A DNA stretch of 64,000 nucleotides from the NCBI GenBank assembly GCA_021232515.1, contig JAJPOQ010000140.1, positions 1 to 64,000 on the forward strand, given 5' to 3'. Below, piece after piece: positions 8,555 to 17,316 of the stretch (position 1 is its first letter; each line of letters begins with the position of its first letter). Made by a program: the position numbers and the translations under genes. The notes below the pieces were generated by a model that worked only from the letters and a program-made list of their open reading frames with translations, did not search any database and had not been told where the DNA came from. This DNA is from Lentisphaeraceae bacterium (lineage in GTDB: Bacteria; Verrucomicrobiota; Lentisphaeria; Lentisphaerales; Lentisphaeraceae).

Positions 8555-9656
8555 GTCCAGCCTTATTTAAGGCAGACTTTATAGATGTCCAACGATTTTG
8601 GTATTGATGTTTTTCGAGCATTAATTTTCTCGAGTTCTCGCTTATTTTTTCAACTAGGTCAGGATTGTTGAGGAGATGTGTGTATTTATCTTTGGCTTCT
8701 TCAAGGCTTGAAAATGCGATACAATCTTTATCGGGAGTAAAGACTGTTCTTAGCATAGGGTGATCATTGGTGAACAGCAGAGAACTTGCAGCTATTTCAA
8801 AAGCTTTTAGAGGTATGCCGTGAAGAGGATCAGGCCGAAATAGGTTTAGCGAAATCTTACTTGAGCCACAAAGTTGAGCCCACTCTTGAGGATACTGCGC
8901 TCGTTTATTTGCATGGTTTGGCCAATTACCTAAAGTTTGCCAATCTGTAGGAGTTCCATGTATGCGAATGTCACCTTTAAAGAGGCGGCAGATGTGTGCT
9001 CGTTGGTAAGCGTTTACAGTTTCAAATAATGCAGGGATCCAACTTTCCATGGAGTAGAGGTCTTTGAACTTTTTTAGATCATTTGGAAGGTTGTTGGAAA
9101 ACTCTTGATAGAGCTGATCAAAGTTTACCGGAGTTAAGTTTTTCGATGCCTGATTTATAAAGTGATCGAGGCTTTTAAGGAAATATCGTATTTCATTTCC
9201 CAAACTATTTTCTAAGTGAGCTTTTGAGCGAAGAGGGTGGAGCAGATGGACCATAGGGTTATCTGTGGTCATGTTTCTCAGTTCACCCATAAATGAAATG
9301 TTGTGCTGTTTATCTAGGTGTTTAAAAACGTCGCAGTCAACAGCCAATGGTAAGTATGTCGCATACTTGAAGTTTGATTCTTTAAACCACCTTTCCTGTT
9401 CTTTGGAGAAACAAAACATGTATGAGTTCTCTTTGAGGTAACTTGGGAAATTTGCCGAGTTGGCTTTGTGAGTATCCGTAAACCAGACAGCCATGGGGAC
9501 TTTTAGTTGAAGAGAGAGTTTTGAAGTGTTTTCTAACTCATTTAATCCAAGCACTAGATCTGGCTTACCATCTTCTATAATTGTATGCTTGCTAGAAGAT
9601 AAGCTTTTGATTAAATGAACCTTTAAAAGTTCAGAGCCATATATTTTGATTTTCAT
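8541..9656 (-). CDS. CgeB-like glycosyltransferase
   Basis: This protein of about 371 residues resembles the CgeB/glycosyltransferase group with a C-terminal Glyco_trans_1-type domain. The C-terminal third carries the family layout: a stretch LCGSSKISLNLFRPD, then GIPLKAFEIAASS, then NDHPMLRTVF and a helical tail ending in a QNRW segment. The N-terminal half includes MAVWFTDTHK and the FMGELRN strand. I place the start at the ATG at 9656. The frame stays open to a TTG at 9701, but that codon lies inside the terminator hairpin of the upstream RNA. No strong ribosome-binding site is visible before the ATG. It is isolated from the large glycan cluster and lacks the GxGxHT module found there. Confidence 0.75.
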   Translation of the reverse strand: MKIKIYGSELLKVHLIKSLSSSKHTIIEDGKPDLVLGLNELENTSKLSLQLKVPMAVWFTDTHKANSANFPSYLKENSYMFCFSKEQERWFKESNFKYATYLPLAVDCDVFKHLDKQHNISFMGELRNMTTDNPMVHLLHPLRSKAHLENSLGNEIRYFLKSLDHFINQASKNLTPVNFDQLYQEFSNNLPNDLKKFKDLYSMESWIPALFETVNAYQRAHICRLFKGDIRIHGTPTDWQTLGNWPNHANKRAQYPQEWAQLCGSSKISLNLFRPDPLHGIPLKAFEIAASSLLFTNDHPMLRTVFTPDKDCIAFSSLEEAKDKYTHLLNNPDLVEKISENSRKLMLEKHQYQNRWTSIKSALNKAGLISL

Positions 9657-9693
9657 AAGATAAATAAGGCGCAAAGAGTGTACCAAAGGCCAT

Positions 9694-9840
9694 AAAAACA
9701 AAAAGCCTGGAGTTTAATCCAGGCTTTTCCCCTCGCTCGTCATCCGTCTATGAATTCCCCGTCGGCTCTCAGATCCCCATCTGAACCGACTCTTCCGTCA
9801 GAGTCCTAAAACTCTTAACCCGTATTTAAAGCGTTTATAT
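9694..9840 (-). ncRNA. Candidate structured RNA with own promoter and terminator
   Basis: On the minus strand a near-consensus promoter (9846-9874) is followed by about 145 bases of G-rich, strongly foldable sequence and an intrinsic terminator. Visible helices are GACTCT/AGAGTC around GACGGA (plus-strand 9788-9805), CGG...CCG enclosing CAGAT/ATCTG with a GGGG loop (9763-9788), and a terminal 11-base-pair hairpin (9701-9711 with 9718-9728) followed by a T-rich tract to 9694. A second AGAGT segment just upstream (near 9812-9816) could compete for ACTCT, so alternative folds are possible. GACGG recurs three times. It is either an independent small RNA or a leader controlling the CgeB-like gene that starts 38 bases later. 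It matches no family I can name. Confidence 0.6.
9701..9728 (-). terminator. Intrinsic terminator of the structured RNA
   Basis: An 11-base-pair perfect stem (9701-9711 with 9718-9728) with a six-base loop is followed, in the minus direction, by two T runs broken by one G (down to 9694). It lies 38 bases before the CgeB-like start codon, so it either ends the small RNA or acts as an attenuator for that gene. Confidence 0.75.
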
Positions 9841-9845
9841 CTCTA

Positions 9846-9874
9846 ATATTAAGTACTTTTGAGACGCAAATCAA
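9846..9874 (-). promoter_or_regulatory. Sigma-70-type promoter for the structured RNA
   Basis: Reading the minus strand, TTGATT (plus coordinates 9869-9874) and TAATAT (9846-9851) are separated by exactly 17 bases. Initiation would be expected near 9839-9840, giving a transcript of about 145 bases to the terminator. Confidence 0.6.
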
Positions 9875-10176
9875 GCTTAAATTGATAGTTTTAGAGATCT
9901 TCTTATCCTTGTGAAAGTGGGTGGTATTTTCGCTGAAAATGAGAACTCATGAGTAATTGTTATCATTTTTGAGAAAGCCCATTCTTTTGTGTGGGTTAAC
10001 AACTATATATCTGTTGTTAGTTGATTGATTTGTTTACTTTATAAAATCTATATTTAACTAAAATATAACTAAATACAAATATATTTTAGGTGTTGTGAGC
10101 TGGTTGTTGTTGTCTTATGAGGCTAAGTTGGATTTCCTGAAAGAAAACGATATAAAACTAGACGTAAGGAGACCTC
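9875..10176. promoter_or_regulatory. Upstream region of the VioB-like operon
   Basis: No gene is visible. The region is AT-rich and holds a perfect inverted repeat: CTAAAATATA at 10058-10067 and TATATTTTAG at 10080-10089, with 12 bases between, about 90 bases before the operon start. A TATAAA near 10040 could be a -10 element, but its best -35 (TTAGTT, 17 bases upstream) is weak. TAAGGAG at 10165-10171 is a strong ribosome-binding site five bases before the TTG start at 10177. Confidence 0.4.
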
Positions 10177-12153
10177 TTGAGTTATTTCGATTATCCCCGG
10201 CTGATTTTCTCTGGCCAATTTTTATGTGATCCATCTACAATTAACAATACACCTGTTAATTATCGGGCAGTAGACGGGGCGATAGCTGAAGGGCAAAGTA
10301 AGAATCCACTAACAGAAATGGAGCTTTTTTGGAATCCTGCGGGCACAGGAGAGTTTGCTTTTGAAAATTGTGTTGTTAAGCGAGTTGAGTATGAAGACGG
10401 AACTTTTGCTGAAAATGCCAAAGAAGATCCAATCATTGGTCAATCAGTAGAGTCTGTTAGCAGCTTTTTACTTAAAGCAGCGATGGCAGACTTGGACCCT
10501 CGCCAGCAGAATGTTAGTGAGATCTGTGGATTGACGGTTAACTGCGGTGAAGGCGTTTTTCAGGGAACATTTTTACAGACTCCATTTAATAATATCTGGG
10601 GTAACGCTGGCAATCTTGCTTCGGCTATTTATCAGTCAAAGTTAGTCGATGTTTCATTTGGCACGGAGTTGTCAGAAAGTCGTTTTGTTAAGGATATGAA
10701 TGGTAAGAAAGAACTTTCATTAAACTTCGTTCCTACTTGTTATAATAATCAGCCACAGTTTTATGAGTTTTCTGAAACGACATTTAAACAAATGGTTGCT
10801 CAGGGTGTCCCAGAAGAGCTGCTCCAAAAGATAGAGTTTTTCCAAGAGTTGTCTTCACACCCTAAAGATCCAAATAGTCCAAAAGGTCATATACCGACAC
10901 AGCGTTATGTACAACAGTTATTATTACAGAATTGGACTCCTGCCGAGTACAACGAGTACCAAGAAAGACTTTTTGAAATAACTGAGTTACCGTATCCTTC
11001 AAGTGGCTACTTTACTTTTGACTTTAGTTATGGTGCTATATACGGCATAATAGGGCCTAGCTCACCAACCGAGCCTGATTACTTTGTTGGCTCTCGAGCG
11101 ATGTACCCGACAGGTGAAGTTTCAGCTGAGAAGAATAGTTACTTCTATGCTTATATGAAGACAAGTGTTATGGGTGGAGAGAACGTTGTTCACTTGAATC
11201 TTGGAAATGCGCTAAATCCTAAACCGAATCCCGTCAGTGGGCCTGCAGGAACAGAATTATTTAAGTTCAAAGGAACAGATAACCTTTATTTGGTTTCGTT
11301 CGATGATAATAGCGTTGACCCTAGTGCCGGAACAAAACTACACTCTAGTCCTCTAGAAATAGGTGCAGACTTTGCTTTGAATAAAGCAGGTCTAATAAAC
11401 GTAAAAGTAAATGCCGATGTAAGTAAAAAGAGGCTTGGCTTAGTTCAAGAGAACAATGGCGTGAGTACACTTTTACTGGTTGAAAATGCAGATGGTTACT
11501 TCATGAGAGCCGATCGTTTTGTTTACAGGATGAATCCAGGTTACGACACTTCGGCAGTTATGGATATGGGGTCGACAGCAAATGTCGATGTCATGGTTTA
11601 TAAGTTTGGAGAAGCAGTGGCAGATGAGGAGGTATTCCTCAAACAAATGTCTTCAAATGCAGCTACGTCATATACAAACCAAACGGTTGGAACTGGCGGT
11701 ACGAACGGCATAGCAGACTTAGAGAAACCAAGCGAAGCTCTAATTATTTCGAAAGACAGTCTTAAGACAGATAGTAATGGACGAGCGCGTTTTAGGTTGA
11801 GTTGCACCGATCCAACCGATTGGGATGGTATGGATGGTCAGGTTTACATCTTAAAGTATGGCTTTTCAGATGACAAACTGAATAAATCTTACCAAAAACC
11901 TAAAGATGATAAGGTGAGTATCCATGTATATAGCTCAAATCCGACGCGAACGGGTAAAGAGCTTTTATTAGAGTATGGCGAGATCTATCCAGTTATGTCT
12001 TGGCTTCAAAATGAAGAGAAGTTACAAGAAAAAAAAGGCATGATCATGAACGTTCTACAGCAGCCTATAAACAGCGTAGCTCATATGCCTGTATCTCGAG
12101 ACTTATCTTTAGCAAAACGCGACAAAATCCTTGCTTGGTTAAACGAACTTTAA
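10177..12153 (+). CDS. VioB N-terminal-domain-like protein, copy 1
   Basis: This 658-residue protein is a paralogue of the one at 13588-15432. Both start MSYFDYPRL-x-FSG and end in a shared segment with YGEIYPVMSWL, then HMPV-[ST]-RD-[LM]-S-[LI]-AKR. From memory this resembles the N-terminal half of VioB (violacein iminophenylpyruvate dimer synthase), which begins LDFPRIHFRG and carries a VYPFMS...MPSTRELSAPKA stretch before its ferritin-like domain. That ferritin-like half is absent here, so this is a stand-alone version of unknown activity. No signal peptide is seen. The start codon is TTG, supported by TAAGGAG five bases upstream and by the paralogue's ATG at the same place. It is the first gene of a three-gene operon with a haem lipoprotein. 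Confidence 0.65.
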   Translation: MSYFDYPRLIFSGQFLCDPSTINNTPVNYRAVDGAIAEGQSKNPLTEMELFWNPAGTGEFAFENCVVKRVEYEDGTFAENAKEDPIIGQSVESVSSFLLKAAMADLDPRQQNVSEICGLTVNCGEGVFQGTFLQTPFNNIWGNAGNLASAIYQSKLVDVSFGTELSESRFVKDMNGKKELSLNFVPTCYNNQPQFYEFSETTFKQMVAQGVPEELLQKIEFFQELSSHPKDPNSPKGHIPTQRYVQQLLLQNWTPAEYNEYQERLFEITELPYPSSGYFTFDFSYGAIYGIIGPSSPTEPDYFVGSRAMYPTGEVSAEKNSYFYAYMKTSVMGGENVVHLNLGNALNPKPNPVSGPAGTELFKFKGTDNLYLVSFDDNSVDPSAGTKLHSSPLEIGADFALNKAGLINVKVNADVSKKRLGLVQENNGVSTLLLVENADGYFMRADRFVYRMNPGYDTSAVMDMGSTANVDVMVYKFGEAVADEEVFLKQMSSNAATSYTNQTVGTGGTNGIADLEKPSEALIISKDSLKTDSNGRARFRLSCTDPTDWDGMDGQVYILKYGFSDDKLNKSYQKPKDDKVSIHVYSSNPTRTGKELLLEYGEIYPVMSWLQNEEKLQEKKGMIMNVLQQPINSVAHMPVSRDLSLAKRDKILAWLNEL

Positions 12154-12171
12154 GAAATTTGGAAAATAAAA

Positions 12172-13578
12172 ATGATACTTAAAAAACTTACAACTTCTTT
12201 CATCGCAGCTGGTGCTGCGAGTGCTTTCTTTTTGACTTCTTGTAACTCTGGTGGGAACGCTACAGTTGCTAAGAATGAAATGATCTTAACTCAGGAGAAA
12301 GATAGTATAGCTCCTTGGTTTGTTGGCAATAAAATCACTAAAAATGGTGTGGTCAAACCAGCAGATAGTTTAGTGACTTTAGAGTCAGATGCAGACTTTC
12401 ACTTATGGTCTTGGCAAATGTTCTTGTGGCTTATGTCTCAAGATGATAAAGCTTTTGTCTTTGATTCAGCAGGCTTTTTCGATCTCTCTGAACAGGATGA
12501 GCTTTTGCCAAATGGAACTGATTCCAAAAATGTTCGTTTTATTCGAAATGGACAAGCTGGGATGATGGCGCACGGCGTTCTCATGTCACAAGACAAAGAG
12601 CCGACTATAAACGGGTCACTGGTGTACTACGGTATCCATGTAAATGATACTTTTGCCTACTATGTTTCTGGCCAAAAGAATAATGATCCTGCAATAGTTG
12701 CTATGACGGATTTCCCAACAACTAAACCAGAACTCGAGGTTATCGAGGCTTATGCTAAAAAAGCTTATGGCGCCAACATAACAACTCCAGAAGCTTTAGC
12801 GATGGAAATGAAGAGCTCTTGGGTTGAAATAACTGACGAAAAAGCGGGAAAAGAGTATATCACGACACAAGCCTACATACCTGTTTATAAGAAAGACTCA
12901 ACTGGTAAGAAATGGATTTGGGACGGAAAGACTAGACGCAAAGCATTTTTAGCGATGGTTGGTTTCCATGTAGTTGGTAGTACAGCTAAACATCCTGAGA
13001 TGGTTTGGGCTACTTTTGAGCACGAAAAGAATTCGCCAAATGCAAACTATAAGTATGACGATCACGGTGTAACTAAAGAAGTTAAAAACTTTACTTCAGC
13101 TGGTTTACCGATCGAAAAAGATTGGCTTTTTTATGATGTAAAAACAAATATGAAAAATGCTAATATCATGAACATGACTTTAACGACGGCTAATGACGGA
13201 TCAACAATTATAAAAGCTGAGCCATCAAAGTCTATTTCTGCAGGTAGTACATACAGAATCTCTCCATATGGCAATAAACCAACTGAAGCTAAGAAAAATA
13301 CTTTACTGAGAAATATAAACAAGAGTATTCGCGGTCAACTGAAGTCAGGTGATGCTCGTAAAGAGTACTTCTTAGTCGGATCTATTTGGACTGATAATGG
13401 TGTTCCTGGAGTAAATAACAGCGTTCCTATATTTGCAGGTTCGACTAAGCTAGCGAACTCGACTATGGAAACATATACCCAGTACAATAACTGCTTTGAT
13501 TGTCACACAACTCAGAAAGGTCTGACGCTTAGTCATATAGCTCCTGTTATAAAGCCTCTACAATTGCCGAAGAAGTAG
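12172..13578 (+). CDS. Lipoprotein with single C-terminal CxxCH haem motif
   Basis: This 468-residue protein has a lipoprotein signal peptide with lipobox LTSC (Cys24) and a single cytochrome c motif CFDCH at 441-445, only about 25 residues from the C-terminus. The middle carries a Trp-rich segment DFHLWSWQMFLWLM (about residues 76-89) and a region with FHVVGSTAKHPEMVWATFEH (about 264-283) that could be the core of an unknown domain. I recognise no family name. The position between two VioB-like paralogues, with 18 and 9 base gaps, implies that all three work together, with this protein as the membrane-anchored electron acceptor or haem partner; this is inference. Confidence 0.7.
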   Translation: MILKKLTTSFIAAGAASAFFLTSCNSGGNATVAKNEMILTQEKDSIAPWFVGNKITKNGVVKPADSLVTLESDADFHLWSWQMFLWLMSQDDKAFVFDSAGFFDLSEQDELLPNGTDSKNVRFIRNGQAGMMAHGVLMSQDKEPTINGSLVYYGIHVNDTFAYYVSGQKNNDPAIVAMTDFPTTKPELEVIEAYAKKAYGANITTPEALAMEMKSSWVEITDEKAGKEYITTQAYIPVYKKDSTGKKWIWDGKTRRKAFLAMVGFHVVGSTAKHPEMVWATFEHEKNSPNANYKYDDHGVTKEVKNFTSAGLPIEKDWLFYDVKTNMKNANIMNMTLTTANDGSTIIKAEPSKSISAGSTYRISPYGNKPTEAKKNTLLRNINKSIRGQLKSGDARKEYFLVGSIWTDNGVPGVNNSVPIFAGSTKLANSTMETYTQYNNCFDCHTTQKGLTLSHIAPVIKPLQLPKK

Positions 13579-13587
13579 GAGGAACTT

Positions 13588-15432
13588 ATGAGTTATTTTG
13601 ATTATCCACGTCTTCATTTTTCAGGAAAATTTATTGCAGACCCTTCGACAATAAATAATTATCCAGCGAATAACTTGGCAAATGGCGATCTTTCTAAGAT
13701 GCAGCTTTATTGGAATCCCGATGGGACCGGAGATTTCGCTTTTGAAGACTGTGTTGTCACAAAAGTAGAATATGCTGACGGGAGTATAGCGACCACGAAA
13801 GCTGAAGATTCTATCGTGGGAGAGTCTGTTTCATCTATTAAAAACTTTATGCTAAGTGGAGCAATTGTTGATCTAGACCCTCGGCAAATGATGGTCAGTA
13901 CTCTATTTGGACTGAACTTTCAAATAGGTGGTGATGAAAATTTAAAGGGGGAATTCTCTTCTACTCCATTTAATGGGATTTGGAACTTTCCTCCTACTAC
14001 AGCTTCTGCGACCTATCAGGGGAGTATGAAGAACTTGAGCTTTTCAGCAAGTTCTAGTAGTAAGTACTTAAAGGAGATACAGAGCAATGCGAAACTGTCA
14101 ATAAACTTAACGGTGACTCAGTATAACATGAGTCCTCAACTTTATAGTTTTAATGATAATACTTTTGCTAGCATGTTATCTGCAGGGGTTCCTCAACTGA
14201 TCTTAGATAAGATTGAGGACTTTAAGACCTTCAGTCAGTATCAAGGACAGAACCATGATAAGTTTGGCGATATTCCGACTCAAAGATATGTTTCAAAGTT
14301 ACTAGTTAAGTATCTTGGGAGAAGTGACTACAATAAGTATCAAGAGATTATTTTTTCCGAAACAAAAGCTAATTATGAGCCTGGTTCACCATTTGAATTT
14401 ACAAAAGGTTTGATCGTAGGAACTGTAGGTCCTGAACTTGCCGCCGAGCCTGAGTTTGTAGTTTCGTCACGTGTATTAGTGCCTAGTGACTCTAGTGTCA
14501 CTTCCTTTACGTATTTTAACGTAACAGGGACAGATACGGGCTCTAAGGTTCAGTTGAACTTTGCAAATTCATTTCAAATCGATAGAAAAAGCCAACCTCT
14601 TGGATTCAATGATGTAAGTGACTTGTACCTAGCTCGAGTGAGTGAGGGGCAAGTTTCACAGATCCTTCATGAGAGTCCTTTGCCTTTATCCGGGAGCTTT
14701 TTGGTGACTTCTGCTGGCTTCCTGCAGATAGATGTGGATTCAGATGTGAGTTCTTCGCCTATTTCTTTAGTTAAGAAGTCTGATGATGGAAGCTACACTG
14801 TTATTCAGGAAGAGAATATTGATGGCTATTTTTTGAGAGCCGATCAGTTTGTTTACCGTATGAATCCTAATTCAACTGGTGAATATGGTAAAAATGCAGA
14901 ACTCAAGGTTTATGTATACCAGTATGGCCAGCCTGTAGAAGATGGCGTTGAGATTGATATTTCATTAAATAAATTGGATATGAATGGCGGCACTGCGATT
15001 AGCTTTGAGGATGCAGCCTTAAAGTTTGAAAGCACTAAGGTAAAGACAGTGAGTGGCGTTGCTACTTTTAAGATGAGTTGTATTGAGCCGACAGGTCCTT
15101 TTCCAAATGATTTAGATGGGGATGTTTATAATATCAATTATAAATTCACCAACTCAAGTTTAGCTGGATATAAGTTTGCTAGTGGTGACTCGGTCAGTGT
15201 TCATGTTTATCAGAGTGAAGTGAGTTTGACAGGAAAAGAAGTCTTACAGCAATATGGTGAAATTTACCCTGTTATGAGCTGGTTAACAGATGAAGCTTTA
15301 GTTAAAGAACGCAAAGGGGTGGTGTTAAGTCTCTTACAACAGCCTTTGACCAGTATAAGTCATATGCCAGTAACTCGAGATATGTCTATAGCTAAACGAA
15401 AGTTAGCGATAGAGTGGGTTGAGTCTCTTTAG
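13588..15432 (+). CDS. VioB N-terminal-domain-like protein, copy 2
   Basis: This 614-residue paralogue of the 10177-12153 product shares the same start and the same C-terminal signature (YGEIYPVMSWL, then HMPVTRDMS). Further shared blocks are LYWNPDGTGDFAFEDCVV near the start, DLDPRQ near residue 92, DIPTQRYV in the middle, and DGYFLRADQFVYRMNP near residue 412. Like copy 1 it lacks the ferritin-like domain of VioB, and no export signal is seen. AGGAGG lies just before the ATG. A hairpin at 15442-15466 follows the stop. Divergence between the copies is substantial, so they may be subunits of one complex rather than a recent duplication. Confidence 0.65.
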   Translation: MSYFDYPRLHFSGKFIADPSTINNYPANNLANGDLSKMQLYWNPDGTGDFAFEDCVVTKVEYADGSIATTKAEDSIVGESVSSIKNFMLSGAIVDLDPRQMMVSTLFGLNFQIGGDENLKGEFSSTPFNGIWNFPPTTASATYQGSMKNLSFSASSSSKYLKEIQSNAKLSINLTVTQYNMSPQLYSFNDNTFASMLSAGVPQLILDKIEDFKTFSQYQGQNHDKFGDIPTQRYVSKLLVKYLGRSDYNKYQEIIFSETKANYEPGSPFEFTKGLIVGTVGPELAAEPEFVVSSRVLVPSDSSVTSFTYFNVTGTDTGSKVQLNFANSFQIDRKSQPLGFNDVSDLYLARVSEGQVSQILHESPLPLSGSFLVTSAGFLQIDVDSDVSSSPISLVKKSDDGSYTVIQEENIDGYFLRADQFVYRMNPNSTGEYGKNAELKVYVYQYGQPVEDGVEIDISLNKLDMNGGTAISFEDAALKFESTKVKTVSGVATFKMSCIEPTGPFPNDLDGDVYNINYKFTNSSLAGYKFASGDSVSVHVYQSEVSLTGKEVLQQYGEIYPVMSWLTDEALVKERKGVVLSLLQQPLTSISHMPVTRDMSIAKRKLAIEWVESL

Positions 15433-15441
15433 ACTTAAAAT

Positions 15442-15466
15442 GGGGATAACGGTTAAAGTTATCCCC
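15442..15466. terminator. Hairpin between convergent genes
   Basis: A nine-base perfect stem (GGGGATAAC at 15442-15450 with GTTATCCCC at 15458-15466) sits in the 45 bases between the VioB-like stop and the stop of the convergent jelly-roll gene. The flanks are AT-rich without a clean T run, so it is a probable bidirectional terminator of moderate strength. Confidence 0.6.
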
Positions 15467-15477
15467 AACATATAAAA

Positions 15478-16194
15478 TTAATCGAGAGAGTAAACTTTTA
15501 GATCATCGACTTCCACTTCACCACTTACTGCAAATGCGATGTTATCTTTAAGGTGAGCGAGACCTTTAGAGTCTAACTCTGTAATTTTCTTATCATCAAT
15601 GTAAGCACTTAAAACTGTGTCCTGGAAGACAATCGTCATCTCATACCATTTACCAATATCTAATGGATTCTTTTTGGAAATGTCTTTTCCTTTACGAAGC
15701 TTAGCCGCTTCTTTTTTCTTACCTTCTTTATTAAGTTTATGAATGTCGAGTCTGAAACGACCAGCTATTTGGTCTTCTATTTTTACCGCTTTTGGAGTGA
15801 CTTTAACTGCACAGACGTGTCCCGCCCATGTGACTTTTTTTGCTTTTGGGTCATTGAAGTTAAAAGCTATGCCTTTTGAATCTAGAAGTTTAAATTTAAC
15901 TTTAACAACGCCGTTATTGAAGGGGTTTGTATGGAGGACAGAAACACCATGGTCTGCTTCTTTCGCCATTTTTATATAGAGAGCATCATCTTTTAAATCG
16001 GCTTGTTTGATTCCTTTCGCTCTTTTCAGACTGTTTGTTTTCCAGTTCTTGCCAAGCTCTTCTTTTGAATCGTCACTTTCTTGACGGTTGAAGTCATCTT
16101 CAAAAATAAGTTTTGCTTTAGAGGTGAGTTCTTTAGGTGATTGTGAATAAGAGCTTAATACAAATGACAAAAATAGAAGACAAATAGTTTTCAT
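15478..16194 (-). CDS. Secreted DUF1080-like jelly-roll protein
   Basis: This 238-residue protein has a signal peptide (about residues 1-17) and one concanavalin-like jelly-roll domain of the DUF1080 / 3-keto-disaccharide hydrolase type. Supporting features are LIFEDDFNRQ near the start, GKNWKTN, the GKWYEMTIVFQDTVLSAYIDDKKI strand pair near residues 185-210, and the closing VEVDDLKVYSLD. Such proteins bind or degrade glycans outside the cell and are numerous in Lentisphaera and Verrucomicrobia. The sequence is short for an enzyme, so a binding role is possible. It appears to be a single-gene unit. Confidence 0.72.
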   Translation of the reverse strand: MKTICLLFLSFVLSSYSQSPKELTSKAKLIFEDDFNRQESDDSKEELGKNWKTNSLKRAKGIKQADLKDDALYIKMAKEADHGVSVLHTNPFNNGVVKVKFKLLDSKGIAFNFNDPKAKKVTWAGHVCAVKVTPKAVKIEDQIAGRFRLDIHKLNKEGKKKEAAKLRKGKDISKKNPLDIGKWYEMTIVFQDTVLSAYIDDKKITELDSKGLAHLKDNIAFAVSGEVEVDDLKVYSLD

Positions 16195-16291
16195 AACCTT
16201 TCCTTGTTGTTACAGATACTAACGACAGCAAAGAAAGGGCTCTTACATAACGAGCCTGAAACTACGAGAAATCCGCTAGAAAGTACAATTC

Positions 16292-16906
16292 CTATGGCCA
16301 CTCAAGCATTGGAGCAGAACTGCTATCTGCTAATTTCGACCAATTTACACTCTCGGCATGGAGGTCCATAAAGAGGGCATTTGATTTGGCAAAAGAAATA
16401 GCATGCCGAGAATCATTTGTTCTTGCTAGTGGCCTATGAGTTCCTAGAGAGAGTGCGTGGATATCATCTAGAGGTTCTCCAAGCCATACTAAATCCGATG
16501 GCTTATCGATATTACTCAAATAGGGATTTTGATTGTTATTGGAAGACGATATTTCGGCATTTAATGCAAAGTTCCAGTTATCGGTACTACTTGGACAGTT
16601 GATTGTATTCCTAAAAAAATCTAAATAATCATCAATATTATTAGCTCGAGCAGTTTCACGACGCCATGAACCAATATGAAATAGTTGACCAGCAGATTTA
16701 TGAAACCAGCTATCAAGACCACTTGAGGAATCAACTTTGATATCTACATAATTGTAGAATAAATAACCAATTTGTTTTTGGTTATTAAGGCAGACGGCAT
16801 TTTCGGTAGCTTTCCTCGCTTTGCTTAAACTGGGTAAAAGTAAAGAGGCGAGTATGCCGATGATTGCGACGACAACTAAGAGTTCAATTAGAGTAAATTT
16901 CTTCAT
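16292..16906 (-). CDS. Pseudopilin-like protein (prepilin N-terminal methylation domain)
   Basis: This protein of about 204 residues starts [19 protein letters not shown], a textbook type IV prepilin/pseudopilin signal with the methylated Phe and Glu+5, followed by a hydrophobic helix. The remainder is a small globular domain with few Cys, ending in a segment like [14 protein letters not shown]. That resembles the H-x-DG tail of the many DUF1559-type pseudopilins in the PVC group. An upstream ATG at 16927 exists, but the prepilin motif fixes the start at 16906. The family is usually processed by PilD and assembled at or exported through the envelope; the role of the expanded PVC set is not known. 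Confidence 0.85.
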   Translation of the reverse strand: MKKFTLIELLVVVAIIGILASLLLPSLSKARKATENAVCLNNQKQIGYLFYNYVDIKVDSSSGLDSWFHKSAGQLFHIGSWRRETARANNIDDYLDFFRNTINCPSSTDNWNFALNAEISSSNNNQNPYLSNIDKPSDLVWLGEPLDDIHALSLGTHRPLARTNDSRHAISFAKSNALFMDLHAESVNWSKLADSSSAPMLEWP

Positions 16907-17028
16907 AAGACCACATATAAAATTCATTTCACATAACTTAAGAATAAGTTGTCAAAGTATGTAGTTGCAAGTCTTTGAGGTTTTATGGCAAAGAATTGGG
17001 CTAAAAAGTACAAATGTGTTAAATTGAG

Positions 17029-17316
17029 TTAATTACAGAATATGTCTGCCATGGCGTGCATCATTTTTAAGAGCTTTGGATTCGTGATGTGATAATAAGT
17101 TTCGACGCCATTTTTTTGTTTGTTCACAAGTTTTGCATTAGCCATTTTACCAAGAGCCTGAGAGACTGCGCTAGTACTCATTTGGCTATTTTGAGCAAGC
17201 TCAGAGACTGAAAGTTTTCCATCTTTCATCAAGCAGATAAGCATGAGCCTACCAGGGTGCGCGAGGTGTTTTAGTAACTCACTGACTTCTTGGCACTTTT
17301 CACTCATTTGTTCCAT
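17029..17316 (-). CDS. ArsR-family transcriptional regulator (YgaV/BigR-like)
   Basis: This small winged-helix repressor of about 95 residues has the ArsR core: LLKHLAHPGRLMLICLM, then LSVSELAQNSQMSTSAVSQALGKMANAKLVNKQKNG as the DNA-binding helix-turn-helix and wing. I start it at the ATG at 17316, with AGGG eight bases upstream. An ATG at 17307 that forms an ATGA overlap with the rhodanese stop is also possible. It is the second gene of an operon with a rhodanese-membrane protein, the same pairing as E. coli ygaV-ygaP, where the regulator senses sulfide or related sulfur species. A Cys near the N-terminus (CQEV) and one near the C-terminus (IFCN) could be the sensing pair. Confidence 0.85.
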   Translation of the reverse strand: MEQMSEKCQEVSELLKHLAHPGRLMLICLMKDGKLSVSELAQNSQMSTSAVSQALGKMANAKLVNKQKNGVETYYHITNPKLLKMMHAMADIFCN

